64,000 nt of DNA, taken from NCBI RefSeq assembly GCF_020905375.1, contig NZ_JAJJBU010000022.1, forward strand, positions 62,001-126,000, written 5' to 3'. Made by a program: the position numbers and the translations under genes. Origin of the DNA: Arthrobacter cryoconiti (GTDB lineage: Bacteria; Actinomycetota; Actinomycetes; Actinomycetales; Micrococcaceae). The notes under the pieces are model-generated. The model was not told where the DNA came from. It saw only the letters and a list, made by a program, of their open reading frames with translations, and made no database searches. This document shows, one piece after another, positions 8,405 through 18,932 of the stretch. Each line of letters opens with the position of its first letter. Within the stretch, counting starts at the first letter, position 1.

Positions 8405-9463
8405 TCAAGCCCTTCGACGTTCCTGGATTTGCGTCTGCGTGGCGTCCCTGATCTCCCCAACTAGCTGCTCGATCACATCTTCAAGGAACAACAATCCGAG
8501 AGTCAATCCATCCTCAGCAATGACACGTCCCACATGAGAACCCGTGCGCTGCATGATCGCCAGCGCATCCTCTATCTCCTCATCCACCGAGAGGTTCACC
8601 ATGGAGCGCACGCGCCCCTCCCCGATCGGCATCTCGTAACGCTCCAGTGGAATGCGCAGCACGTCTTTCAAATGCAGATAGCCCAGAAGATTCCCGGCAT
8701 CATCCGTGAGAACAAATCTGGAGAATCCGGTTTTACCCACCTTGTGCTCAAATTGCACCGGAGTGGCCGACGCCGGCAATGTCACCACGTCCTCAAGGTC
8801 CACCATGATCTCTCGTGCGGTTTGAGTGGAAAACTCCAACGCGCCGTTGATCAGTCCCGTTTGATCCAGCACTAATCCACTGCGCTTAGACTCGGCCACG
8901 ATCGACTGGACTTCCTCTAGCGTGAACGAAGAAGAGACCTCATCCTGGGGCACAATCTTGAACCAACGCACGATGTGGTTGGCACTCCAGTTCAATGCCA
9001 CGATGATCGGACGCACACCCTTGCCGATAAACACCAACGGTGGCGCGAGCAATAACGCTGCCTTGTCCGCTGCTGAGACACTCATATTCTTGGGCACCAT
9101 TTCGCCAAACGTCACGTGCAAGAACGTCACGAGTAACAGACCCACCACAAACGAGACCGGTCCAGCGATGCTGTCCGAAATGCCCAGTGCGTGCATCGGA
9201 CTCGAAAGTAAATGGTGAATAGCTGGTTCGGCGACGTTCAAGATCAACAAGGAGCATACGGTGATGCCCAATTGAGCGCACGCAAGCATAAGGGAAACGT
9301 TTTCCATTGCGCCCAAGGTGATCTTGGCCCTCTTGGAACCGGCTTCCGCAAGTGGCTCAATCTGGCTACGGCGCGCGGACATGATGGCAAACTCGGCCGC
9401 CACAAAGAAGGCGTTCCCGAGGAGGAGGACCACCAGCCAAACAATTCCAACCCACGGGTTCAC
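8405..9463 (-). CDS. CNNM/HlyC-type membrane protein with CBS pair (short partner)
   Basis: A 352-residue protein: a DUF21 transmembrane domain (about residues 1-190, four hydrophobic segments, with the conserved GEMVPKNMS loop) followed by a cytosolic CBS pair. It lacks the C-terminal CorC_HlyC domain of its upstream neighbour. DUF21/CBS proteins of the CNNM/CorC class are implicated in magnesium or cobalt efflux and membrane ion homeostasis; the old name hemolysin is misleading. Its start overlaps the neighbour's stop by 4 nt, so a hetero-oligomer with that paralogue is plausible. Function within the class is inferred. Confidence 0.85.
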   Translation of the reverse strand: MNPWVGIVWLVVLLLGNAFFVAAEFAIMSARRSQIEPLAEAGSKRAKITLGAMENVSLMLACAQLGITVCSLLILNVAEPAIHHLLSSPMHALGISDSIAGPVSFVVGLLLVTFLHVTFGEMVPKNMSVSAADKAALLLAPPLVFIGKGVRPIIVALNWSANHIVRWFKIVPQDEVSSSFTLEEVQSIVAESKRSGLVLDQTGLINGALEFSTQTAREIMVDLEDVVTLPASATPVQFEHKVGKTGFSRFVLTDDAGNLLGYLHLKDVLRIPLERYEMPIGEGRVRSMVNLSVDEEIEDALAIMQRTGSHVGRVIAEDGLTLGLLFLEDVIEQLVGEIRDATQTQIQERRRA

Positions 9464-10833
9464 TGAACATCACCGCTTTGGCCCAGTCCGGCGTCGTCCG
9501 TGATTTCTGGCGTGGCGGCGAGCTCACCCGTCACCGGGTCCGGGGCGGGGATGAAACAAATGCGATCAATGCGACGCCGCTCCAAACGGTCCACCAGCAA
9601 AGTGCCGCCTTCAACAGGAACGCTATCGCCCACACGAGCGATCCGACCCAACATGGCCATCATGAAGCCGCCGACGGTTTCGTAGCCAGCTTCATCGGGG
9701 ACAAAGAGTTGACCAATACGTTCGGAGACCTCGTCCGGGCGCATGAGGCCCGGGAAGAACCAATGGCCATCGGCGCTTTGCAAGATTCCAGGCTTGGTCC
9801 GGTCGTGCTCGTCAGAAACCTCCCCCACAATCTCCTCCACCAGGTCCTCAAGGGTCGTGACACCCGCGGTGCCACCATATTCGTCCTGCACCACAGCCAT
9901 CTGCAGATTACCTTCGCGCAGTTCCAGAATGAGCGCATCAAGGTGGACGGTCTCCGGGACACGAAGAACGTCGGTCATGATGGCACCAGCTTCAATGGAG
10001 GGGCGCTTCCGGAAAGGAATGGAGACAGCTTTCTTGAGGTGAACAACGCCCAGAATGTTATCCGGGGAGTCACCAATGATGGGGAAACGGGAGTACCCGG
10101 TACGCCGGGCGGCCTCGATGATGTCAGCCACTGACTGCACCGACTCAATGGTTTCCACGCGCATACGCGGAGTCATGACATCTGCGGCAGTGCGCTCACC
10201 AAAACTGAGGGTACGGGCCACGAATCGAGCGGTTCCTTCATCAAGGGTTCCCATGGCGGCCGAGCGACGAACCAATGAGGCCAGTTCCGCCGGAGACCTC
10301 GCTCCTGAAATTTCTTCCTTCGCTTCCATCCCAAAAAGGTGCAGAACCTTGTTGGCTGTCCCGTTGAGCACCACAATCGCGGGCCTGAAAATGGCAGTAA
10401 AAACCAGTTGTGGACGTGCCACCACTTTGCCAATTTCAAAGGACTTGGCAATCGCCATGTTCTTGGGAACAAGTTCGCCCAGAAGCATCGAGAGCAGTGT
10501 TGCCACGATCATGGACGTGACAAGGGCGACGCCGGTAACCGCGGGTTCTGGCACACCCATGGCGTTCAGGGGCACAGCCAGCAGTGCACCCAACGACGGT
10601 TCGATCAGGAAACCGGTCAGTAGTGTGGTCAGCGTTATGCCCAGCTGGCAGCTGGAGAGTTGCGTGGAAAGGGACTTCAGGCAGCGCAGCAGCGGTTCGG
10701 CAGCTTTGTCGCCCTGAGCCACGGCTCGCTGGACTGTAGTTTGATCAAGCGCCACCAAAGAGAATTCCACAGCCACGAAGAATCCCGTGCCACAAATAAG
10801 TAGCAGGCCCGCAACGAGAAGGAGCCATTCCAT
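9460..10833 (-). CDS. CNNM/CorC-type membrane protein, full length
   Basis: A 457-residue protein with three parts: a DUF21 membrane domain (about 1-200, conserved GELVPKNMAIA), a CBS pair (about 210-330, including ADVMTPRMRVETI and VVQDEYGGTAGVTTLEDLVEEIVG) and a C-terminal CorC_HlyC domain (about 345-430). It belongs to the CorC/CNNM ion-transport-associated family. Being upstream and overlapping the shorter paralogue by 4 nt, it is probably co-transcribed with it. The paired arrangement of a long and a short paralogue is common in actinobacteria. Substrate not readable; Mg2+ is a family-based guess. Confidence 0.88.
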   Translation of the reverse strand: MEWLLLVAGLLLICGTGFFVAVEFSLVALDQTTVQRAVAQGDKAAEPLLRCLKSLSTQLSSCQLGITLTTLLTGFLIEPSLGALLAVPLNAMGVPEPAVTGVALVTSMIVATLLSMLLGELVPKNMAIAKSFEIGKVVARPQLVFTAIFRPAIVVLNGTANKVLHLFGMEAKEEISGARSPAELASLVRRSAAMGTLDEGTARFVARTLSFGERTAADVMTPRMRVETIESVQSVADIIEAARRTGYSRFPIIGDSPDNILGVVHLKKAVSIPFRKRPSIEAGAIMTDVLRVPETVHLDALILELREGNLQMAVVQDEYGGTAGVTTLEDLVEEIVGEVSDEHDRTKPGILQSADGHWFFPGLMRPDEVSERIGQLFVPDEAGYETVGGFMMAMLGRIARVGDSVPVEGGTLLVDRLERRRIDRICFIPAPDPVTGELAATPEITDDAGLGQSGDVQ

Positions 10834-11175
10834 TACGGCGCCACCTTTTCCTTGCGGTGACTCGTCCGAACGCGGTGACTACTGGCCGGCGGGGGGTGAT
10901 CGGCGCCAAGACCGATCGGCTCGCAGGTGGAGGTGTGGTGAGAACGGGTGCGGGGTTTGCCGGCTTGCGCTGCGGTATCCTCAGGGCATGAATTCATACC
11001 TTGCGAACCGTGCTGCCGGCCCCTAGATTTACTTTCCATAGGGTTTTTATTCTACATGAGCCCGCTGGGACAGCCGCTGCTGCGCTCTCACAATCGTGGA
11101 CGTCATCCAGCTCTTGATCCTGAGGCGTCCAGTTCGTCGCTTTTCGCCCCCTTTAGCGTTTTTCAGCCCTGAGGG
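10834..11175. other. Gene-free stretch upstream of the CNNM operon
   Basis: This 342-bp region lies between the flavin reductase stop and the CNNM operon start. On the minus strand a TAGAAT hexamer (11051-11056) could be a -10 element, but no convincing -35 is seen. A 68-codon frame ending at the CNNM start is low-complexity and not gene-like. I could not fold it into a known magnesium (M-box) or other riboswitch. Confidence 0.4.
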
Positions 11176-11682
11176 CTAGGCCAAACCACGGTACGCCCGG
11201 CTGTGATAGACCAGCGGTTCCCCAATTATGTCCGGGGAAATAATCTCCACAACGGATGCCGCTACCAAGAGTGATCCTCCCGCTGGCGTGCGACTAAGCA
11301 CCTGACAGCGCAGAGCGAAGCCAGCGTGCATGAGCAACGGCTCTCCGGTTTCTAGTCGAGTCCACAGCATGGAGGAGGTGAACCGTTCGCTACTGGCGCT
11401 GGCAAAGGCTCTGGCCAATTCAAGGTCAGCCGCGGTCAAGAGGTGGACCACCAAGGAATCAGCGACCGCGATAGCGGCGGCAGAACCGGACTGCGAAGCC
11501 AAAGAAAAAGCCAGGATGGGCGGTTCAGCGGAAACGGAGGCCACAGATGAGGCGGTAATGCCCACTGGGCCAGTCCCGATGTCTGCGGTAATCACTGAAA
11601 TTCCTGCCGGATGGCCGCCGAACGCTGCCTTAAAGTCCCCGATCACCGTTCCAGTTCCGCTGGTTGCCGGTTGTGCAGTCAT
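11176..11682 (-). CDS. Flavin reductase (FMN-binding split barrel)
   Basis: A 168-residue protein of the flavin reductase-like domain family. The FMN-binding core is recognisable in PAGISVITADIGTGPVGITASSVASVSAEPP and the strand ILAFSL, with a conserved C-terminal HSRAYRGL. Such enzymes pass electrons from NAD(P)H to free or bound flavin, often for two-component oxygenases; no partner oxygenase is adjacent. The upstream promoter holds a SoxR operator with the 19-bp spacer of MerR-type control, and soxR is the next gene, so expression on exposure to redox-cycling compounds is expected. Whether it detoxifies such compounds or serves an oxygenase elsewhere is open. Confidence 0.85.
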   Translation of the reverse strand: MTAQPATSGTGTVIGDFKAAFGGHPAGISVITADIGTGPVGITASSVASVSAEPPILAFSLASQSGSAAAIAVADSLVVHLLTAADLELARAFASASSERFTSSMLWTRLETGEPLLMHAGFALRCQVLSRTPAGGSLLVAASVVEIISPDIIGEPLVYHSRAYRGLA

Positions 11683-11732
11683 GACAAAAAGTTCCTTTCA
11701 CACAAGCCCGCCTAAGCAGCGCACCACTGTCA

Positions 11733-11763
11733 ACAGTAGAACCTCAACCTTTGTTGAGGTCAA
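11733..11763 (-). promoter_or_regulatory. SoxR-controlled promoter of the flavin reductase gene
   Basis: Read on the minus strand, TTGACC (11758-11763) and TACTGT (11733-11738) are separated by 19 bp, the over-long spacer typical of MerR-family activation. Between them lies the dyad CCTCAACAAAGGTTGAGG (11742-11759): the CCTCAA/TTGAGG half sites with a 6-bp centre match the classic SoxR box. The start codon is 50 nt downstream of the -10. Confidence 0.85.
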
Positions 11764-11792
11764 ATCGGACACTTTTGCCAGGCCCTGATACT

Positions 11793-12329
11793 TCATTCAT
11801 CTAAGTTTTTTGCGGCAACAAAATCTGACGACGTTGAGCCGACCTTGGGGGGAACGTCAAAAGCCCGCGCACCGGGACGCCTTCCCGCTATTTGATCATC
11901 CGGGTTAACAAAGCCGCATTCGGCCAGCGAGAGACAACCACAACCGATGCATCCTCCGAGTTTGCCTCGCAGATTTTCCAGAGCCAGAATTCGTGCGTCG
12001 AGTTCACTTTGCCAGTGCTCAGACAGCCGACGCCAGTCGGCCTGGGTGGAAACACCGTCGATCGGAAGTTCGGAGAACGACTCCGCCACGAGGGACAGCG
12101 GGATGCCTGCACTCTGCGCGGCGCGGATCACAGCCACGCGCCGAAGCACCGAGCGCTTGAAACGCCGCTGATTTCCTGCCGTCCGTGTACTGAAAATCAG
12201 GCCTTGTCGCTCATAAAAATGCAAAGCTGAAACGCTAACGCCACTGCGCTGGGCAATGTGTCCCACACTCAGTTCTTCCTCGGCCCGAAGATGCGAGCCG
12301 GGTTCGCTCATGGGTGAAGCATCACTCAC
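11793..12329 (-). CDS. soxR: Redox-sensitive MerR-family activator SoxR
   Basis: A 178-residue MerR-type regulator. The DNA-binding helix-turn-helix is at about residues 20-45 (SVGHIAQRSGVSVSALHFYE). The [2Fe-2S] cluster ligands are Cys127, Cys130, Cys132 and Cys138, in the exact C-x2-C-x-C-x5-C spacing of SoxR. Oxidation or nitrosylation of the cluster untwists overspaced promoters; in actinobacteria redox-active antibiotics are the usual signals. Its only visible target here is the flavin reductase promoter just downstream. The ATG shares one base with the gluconokinase stop, so it seems to be transcribed behind that gene. Confidence 0.95.
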   Translation of the reverse strand: MSDASPMSEPGSHLRAEEELSVGHIAQRSGVSVSALHFYERQGLIFSTRTAGNQRRFKRSVLRRVAVIRAAQSAGIPLSLVAESFSELPIDGVSTQADWRRLSEHWQSELDARILALENLRGKLGGCIGCGCLSLAECGFVNPDDQIAGRRPGARAFDVPPKVGSTSSDFVAAKNLDE

Positions 12330-12880
12330 TAACGGCTAGCCGCTTCTTTGATCCCGGCTACAGCTGCGGCCAGCAAGTCCGTGATCCCGGCGGAAATATC
12401 AATCACCACAGCGTTCTCGTCGGCCGCCAACGGCTCCAGTGCTGCCAGTTGGGATGCCAGCAATGCAGGCGGCATGAAGTGCCCCGAACGGCCCTCCAAC
12501 CGGGAACTGAGCACCTCCAAGGTACCCTGCAGATGCAAGAAGATCGTGTCGGGTGCCTTGGCTCTAATAGCATCACGGTAACTACGCTTGAGGGCCGAGC
12601 ACGCTATAACAATGCCGCTGGCCGTGGTCGTGGCAAGTTCGTTGCCCACAATTTCCAGCCACGGCGCCCGGTCGTCATCGTCTAAGGGCGTACCCGATGC
12701 CATTTTGCTGATGTTTGCCATCGGGTGCAAGGAATCCCCATCCAAGAACGGGAAACCCATAGCATCAGCTACCAGTGCTCCAATCGTACTTTTACCCGCA
12801 CCGGAGACTCCCATAACAACGACCCTGATGGTGGGAGGGGCGGGGATGGATTGGCGGGACGTGAGCACTGGGGATTCCAT
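12329..12880 (-). CDS. gntK: Gluconokinase
   Basis: A 183-residue P-loop kinase of the GntK/IdnK family. The Walker A is GVSGAGKST; the segment FLDGDSLHPMANISKM and the later CSALKRSYRD and GHFMPPALLASQ motifs are the gluconate-kinase signatures. It phosphorylates D-gluconate to 6-phosphogluconate for the pentose phosphate pathway. The first 17 residues precede the fold and may not all be translated. It ends on the first base of soxR. No gluconate permease or GntR regulator is next to it, unlike many gnt operons. Confidence 0.93.
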   Translation of the reverse strand: MESPVLTSRQSIPAPPTIRVVVMGVSGAGKSTIGALVADAMGFPFLDGDSLHPMANISKMASGTPLDDDDRAPWLEIVGNELATTTASGIVIACSALKRSYRDAIRAKAPDTIFLHLQGTLEVLSSRLEGRSGHFMPPALLASQLAALEPLAADENAVVIDISAGITDLLAAAVAGIKEAASR

Positions 12881-13083
12881 ACTCTCTTGTATACCAAATC
12901 CGGGGCAACCTCACCCCATCGGGCGAACGGAGTCCTCGTCACCACGATGCGCGGCGTGGTCATCGCAGCGGAGCTCACCAGTCGTGACCTGTCCCGTCAA
13001 TCAGACGGCTATACGCCAGATACGCCAGATACGCCTATTGATACAGGAAGGCCCGAGGTTGTCACCTGGGTGAAGTCCTCAAA
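12881..13083. other. Gene-free stretch between gluconokinase and the guaB1-side remnant
   Basis: Only a short threefold tandem of a 9-mer (ATACGCCAG, about 13012-13035) stands out. No gene, terminator hairpin or convincing promoter was found. Confidence 0.4.
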
Positions 13084-13212
13084 TCAGAAAAGTTCGGAGG
13101 ATTCCAGCACTTTTCCCAGTTTCGCCGCTTGGATGGGCGTCATTCGGCGGTGACAGTTCACGTCCGTACAGGGTCGCGGCGCCAATGCCGACGACTCCTT
13201 CTTCGTTAGTGA
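13084..13212 (-). pseudogene. Possible C-terminal gene remnant with a frameshift, downstream of guaB1
   Basis: Directly after the guaB1 stop one frame reads a protein-like stretch ([19 protein letters not shown]) and the next frame continues, after a single-base shift near 13150-13165, as RRMTPIQAAKLGKVLESSEL before a TGA at 13084-13086. Together they look like the tail of a lost gene truncated by guaB1. I do not recognise the family, and composition alone could mislead. Confidence 0.33.
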
Positions 13213-14784
<1,572 letters not shown>

Positions 14785-14987
14785 TTAGATTCTAGTCTTC
14801 TACTCCGTCGCCTGGGTGCACAAAGACCCACCATCGTTGCTCTCATGTAAGCGACGCGCCCAGAGATGGATTGGCCCGGAGGCGGCAATGCTCACTAGAC
14901 TTACACGCGGCAGGGGTTTGCAGGATCCTTGTCACTGATCAAGAAGCACAGCGGGCAATAAGAACTCATGGAAGAGGCGTAATACAC

Positions 14988-17900
14988 GTGCCAGAGCAAT
15001 CCATCCACCGTCTACCAGAGGAATTTGGCGGAAACGAGTGGCTCGTCGATGAGCTGTACGAGCGTTACCAAGCTGATAAGAACTCTGTGGACAAGAAGTG
15101 GTGGCCACTGTTTGAATCCTTCGACGCCGAAGAGGCGACGGGTAACGGACGCCACACCGCTCCCAATTCCACGCCGATCACGGCGCAAATCCCGGTAGTG
15201 GCAGCCCCCAGCGGCCCGAGCCCCACGCCAGCAAACGCCGCAACGGCGTCTGCACCCCCCGCCGTCGTGCCGGCACCCACAACATCAGCCCCCGCAGCAT
15301 CAACTCCGGCTGCGGCCGCGCAGGCTACAACTGCTGTAGATGTCTCGGCCATTCCTGCAGATTCGCAAAAGTCCGCCACAACGCGGCCCCCGGCACCGGC
15401 CAAGGACGCCGCCCGAACCGGCTCCACCCCCATCCCGGCTCAGTTGCCCAAGACCGCCAAGGACACCTCAGTCCCGGACGAGGCAGTCAAAACCGTGCTC
15501 CGCGGTCCGGCTAAAGCCATCGCAGTGAACATGATCTCCAGCTTGGAGGTCCCCACGGCGACCAGCGTGCGCGCCATTCCGGCCAAGCTGCTCATCGACA
15601 ACCGCGTGGTCATCAACTCCAATTTGGCGCGCGCCCGTGGCGGCAAGGTTTCCTTCACCCACTTGATCGGCTACGCCGTCATCAAGGCCCTAGGCCAGTT
15701 CCCTTCCATGAACGTCTATTACGACGTCATGGACGGCAAGCCCGTTGCCGTCCAGCCGCCTCATGTGAACTTCGGCATTGCCATTGACCTGCCCAAGCCT
15801 GACGGCTCGCGTCTGCTCATTGTCCCGAACATCAAGAAGGCAGAGACACTGAACTTTGCCGAGTTCTGGCACACTTACGAGGACCTGATCAAGCGTGCAC
15901 GCACCGGCAAACTCACCGCCGATGACCACTCCGGGACCACTGTTTCACTCACTAATCCCGGTGGTATTGGTACTGTCCATTCGGTACCACGCCTCTCCAA
16001 GGGCCAGGCTGCGATCATTGGCGTCGGTTCCTTGGATTACCCGGCAGAGTTCCAAGGCGCCAGCCCGAAGATCATCGCCCGTAACGCCATCTCAAAGATT
16101 CTGACCCTGACAAGCACCTATGACCACCGCGTCATCCAGGGTGCCGGCTCCGGCGAATTCCTCAAGAAGGTCCACCAGCTCCTGCTCGGTGCAGAGAACT
16201 TCTACGACGAGATCTTCGAATCTCTGCGCATCCCCTATGAGCCTGTGCGCTGGAGCGTTGATTTGCAGGTCGACCCGACCGATCAGATCAACAAAGTTGC
16301 TCGGATCCAGCAGCTGATCCACTCCTACCGGGTGCGTGGCCACCTCATGGCGGACACCGATCCGCTCGAATATGTCCAGCGCAAGCACGCCGACCTGGAC
16401 GTGCTCACATACGGTCTGACCCTGTGGGACTTGGACCGTGAATGGCCCACCGGAGGCTTCGGCGGCAAGCAGAAGTTGCTGCTCCGCGACATCCTTGGTG
16501 TCCTCCGTGACGCGTACTGCCGCACCACGGGTGTGGAGTACATGCATATCCAGGAGCCGGCACAGCGCGAATGGTTCCAGAACGAACTTGAGCACCCGTA
16601 CTCCAAGCCCAGCCGCGAAGAGCAGTTGCGCATTGTCTCAAAGCTGAACTCGGCGGAGGCGTTTGAGACCTTCTTGCAGACTAAGTTTGTTGGTCAGAAA
16701 CGCTTCTCGCTGGAGGGCGGGGAATCCCTGATCCCGCTGCTCGATTCAATCATCTCCGACGCTGCCGATGACGGGCTGGACGAGGTTGCCATCGGCATGG
16801 CTCACCGCGGCCGCCTGAACGTGCTCACCAACATTGCCGGCAAGACTTATGCACAGGTCTTCCGCGAGTTTGAAGGCACCCAGGATTCACGCAGCGTGCA
16901 GGGCTCCGGAGACGTGAAATATCACCTGGGTACAGAGGGTACTTTCACGTCCGACGCCGGCAATGAGACCAAGGTCTATCTGGCGGCCAACCCCTCGCAC
17001 CTGGAAGCCGTCGACGGCGTCCTGGAAGGCATTGTCCGCGCCAAGCAGGACAGGATGAACCAGGGCGAAAACTTCCCTGTCCTGCCTGTGATGATTCACG
17101 GAGATGCGGCATTTGCTGGTCAGGGCGTGGTGGCTGAAACCCTTAACCTCTCCCAACTAAGTGGCTACCGTACCGGTGGAACCATCCACATCGTTGTCAA
17201 CAATCAGGTCGGTTTCACCACCTCGCCGTCGTCCGCGCGCTCCTCGGTCTACTCCACCGACGTCGCCAAGATGATCCAGGCTCCGGTTTTCCATGTCAAC
17301 GGCGACGATCCCGAAGCAGTAGTCCGCGTGGCCCAACTGGCATACCAGTTCCAGCAGCGCTTCCGTAAGGACGTTGTTATCGACATGGTCTGTTACCGTA
17401 GGCGCGGCCATAACGAGGGTGACGATCCCTCAATGACCCAACCGCTGATGTACAACCTCATCGAGGCCAAACGTTCAGTCCGTCGCCTATACACCGAGGC
17501 TCTGATCGGCCGAGGGGATATCACTGAAGAGGAAGCCTCGCAGCTATTGCGGGACTACCAGGAACGTCTGGAACGCGTATTTGCTGAGACGCATGCTGCT
17601 CAGACCTCCCCCATCCCGATCGTCACCCGCGATGCACAGGCCGTCTCCGATTTGGAGCGCCCCATGTCTCAGCAGACTGACAGCGGTGTCAATGATCCCA
17701 AGGTCACGGCGATAAGCGCGGATACTCTGGCACGCATCGGCGCCATCCACCAGGCAATTCCGGAGGGCTTCACAGTCCACCAGAAGCTGAAATCCTTGCT
17801 GCAAAAACGCGAGACCATGTCCCGCGAAGGCGGCATCGACTGGGGCTTCGGCGAGCTCGCAGCATTCGGTTCACTGCTACTTGAGGGTGTCCCGATCCGT

Positions 17901-18857
17901 ATGTCCGGTCAGGACTCTCGCCGAGGCACTTTCGTTAGTCGGCATGCTGTTTTCCATGATCGTGCCAACGGCACCGTCTGGAATCCGATCGCCGGCCTCA
18001 GTGAGGACCAGGCAAAGTTCTGGATCTACGACTCCTTGCTCAGCGAATACGCCGCCATGGCTTTTGAATACGGCTACTCCGTTGAACGCCCGGACGCGCT
18101 GGTCATCTGGGAGGCCCAGTTTGGCGATTTCGCCAACGGCGCCCAGACGGTCATGGACGAGTTCATCTCCTCCGCCGAGCAGAAGTGGGGCCAGCGTTCA
18201 TCGCTGGTACTCATGCTGCCGCACGGCTACGAGGGCCAGGGCCCGGACCACTCTTCAGCACGCATTGAGCGCTACTTGCAGATGTGCGCCGAGGAAAACA
18301 TGGTGGTGGCCAACCCAACCACCCCGGCCTCACATTTCCATCTGCTGCGTCGCCAGGCTTACAGCCGTCCGCGCAAGCCGTTGATCATCTTCACACCCAA
18401 GCAGCTGCTGCGTCTCAAGGCTGCAGCTTCCGCGGTTGAGGACTTCACCACCGGTGGTTTCCGTCCGGTCATTAGTGACCATGTCGCACTGGATGCAAAC
18501 GCTGTCCAGCGCATCTTGCTGGTGTCCGGGCGTCTGTACTACGATCTTCTCGCCGAGCGTGAGAAGTCCCAGGACACCACTACCGCGATCGTCCGGGTTG
18601 AGCAGCTATACCCGCTGCCTGTGGAGCAGGTTAAGGCGGAACTCGCCAAGTACCCGAACGCGGAAGCTATCTGGGCGCAAGATGAGCCAGCCAACCAGGG
18701 ACCCTGGCCTTTCATGGCTTTGAACCTGGCCCCAGAGCTAGACCGCAAGCTCACCCGAGTTTCGCGTCCGGCGTCGGCGGCAACGTCCACGGGCTCGGCA
18801 AAGATGCACGCAGTTGAGCAGACTCTGCTGATCAAACAGGCGTTCGAGCGCAACTAA
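14988..18857 (+). CDS. kgd: Multifunctional 2-oxoglutarate decarboxylase/dehydrogenase E1-E2
   Basis: A 1289-residue one-piece enzyme of the actinobacterial Kgd/OdhA/SucA type. It starts with the E1 N-terminal helix (EFGGNEWLVDELYERYQ), then an Ala/Pro/Thr-rich linker (about 50-150), an E2-like acyltransferase domain with STYDHRVIQGAGSGEF, and the thiamine-diphosphate E1 domains to the end. There is no lipoyl domain, as usual for this class, which borrows lipoyl groups from the pyruvate dehydrogenase E2. It feeds 2-oxoglutarate into the lower TCA cycle. I chose GTG 14988 because the conserved N-terminus begins there and GAAGAGG lies about 11 nt upstream; the frame is open further upstream without homology. 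Confidence 0.95.
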   Translation: MPEQSIHRLPEEFGGNEWLVDELYERYQADKNSVDKKWWPLFESFDAEEATGNGRHTAPNSTPITAQIPVVAAPSGPSPTPANAATASAPPAVVPAPTTSAPAASTPAAAAQATTAVDVSAIPADSQKSATTRPPAPAKDAARTGSTPIPAQLPKTAKDTSVPDEAVKTVLRGPAKAIAVNMISSLEVPTATSVRAIPAKLLIDNRVVINSNLARARGGKVSFTHLIGYAVIKALGQFPSMNVYYDVMDGKPVAVQPPHVNFGIAIDLPKPDGSRLLIVPNIKKAETLNFAEFWHTYEDLIKRARTGKLTADDHSGTTVSLTNPGGIGTVHSVPRLSKGQAAIIGVGSLDYPAEFQGASPKIIARNAISKILTLTSTYDHRVIQGAGSGEFLKKVHQLLLGAENFYDEIFESLRIPYEPVRWSVDLQVDPTDQINKVARIQQLIHSYRVRGHLMADTDPLEYVQRKHADLDVLTYGLTLWDLDREWPTGGFGGKQKLLLRDILGVLRDAYCRTTGVEYMHIQEPAQREWFQNELEHPYSKPSREEQLRIVSKLNSAEAFETFLQTKFVGQKRFSLEGGESLIPLLDSIISDAADDGLDEVAIGMAHRGRLNVLTNIAGKTYAQVFREFEGTQDSRSVQGSGDVKYHLGTEGTFTSDAGNETKVYLAANPSHLEAVDGVLEGIVRAKQDRMNQGENFPVLPVMIHGDAAFAGQGVVAETLNLSQLSGYRTGGTIHIVVNNQVGFTTSPSSARSSVYSTDVAKMIQAPVFHVNGDDPEAVVRVAQLAYQFQQRFRKDVVIDMVCYRRRGHNEGDDPSMTQPLMYNLIEAKRSVRRLYTEALIGRGDITEEEASQLLRDYQERLERVFAETHAAQTSPIPIVTRDAQAVSDLERPMSQQTDSGVNDPKVTAISADTLARIGAIHQAIPEGFTVHQKLKSLLQKRETMSREGGIDWGFGELAAFGSLLLEGVPIRMSGQDSRRGTFVSRHAVFHDRANGTVWNPIAGLSEDQAKFWIYDSLLSEYAAMAFEYGYSVERPDALVIWEAQFGDFANGAQTVMDEFISSAEQKWGQRSSLVLMLPHGYEGQGPDHSSARIERYLQMCAEENMVVANPTTPASHFHLLRRQAYSRPRKPLIIFTPKQLLRLKAAASAVEDFTTGGFRPVISDHVALDANAVQRILLVSGRLYYDLLAEREKSQDTTTAIVRVEQLYPLPVEQVKAELAKYPNAEAIWAQDEPANQGPWPFMALNLAPELDRKLTRVSRPASAATSTGSAKMHAVEQTLLIKQAFERN

Positions 18858-18865
18858 GGCATTGC

Positions 18866-18908
18866 AAGATGCCCGGCCTGCAGGAGCGGCCGGGCATCTT
18901 TGGTTTGT
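18866..18908 (+). terminator. Intrinsic terminator after kgd
   Basis: A perfect 13-bp stem (AAGATGCCCGGCC and its complement) closes a 9-nt loop and is followed by TTGGTTTG. It starts 8 nt after the kgd stop. Confidence 0.85.
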
Positions 18909-18932
18909 AAAACAAAGGACGAAAGGGACACC

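Noticed and set aside
10833-11039. 68-codon minus-strand frame before the CNNM gene
   Set aside because: Low-complexity, rich in Ser, His and Pro, no ribosome-binding site, and no protein-like motif. It may only be leader sequence.
13012-13035. Threefold 9-mer tandem (ATACGCCAG) as a regulatory iteron
   Set aside because: Too short and isolated; simple slippage explains it.
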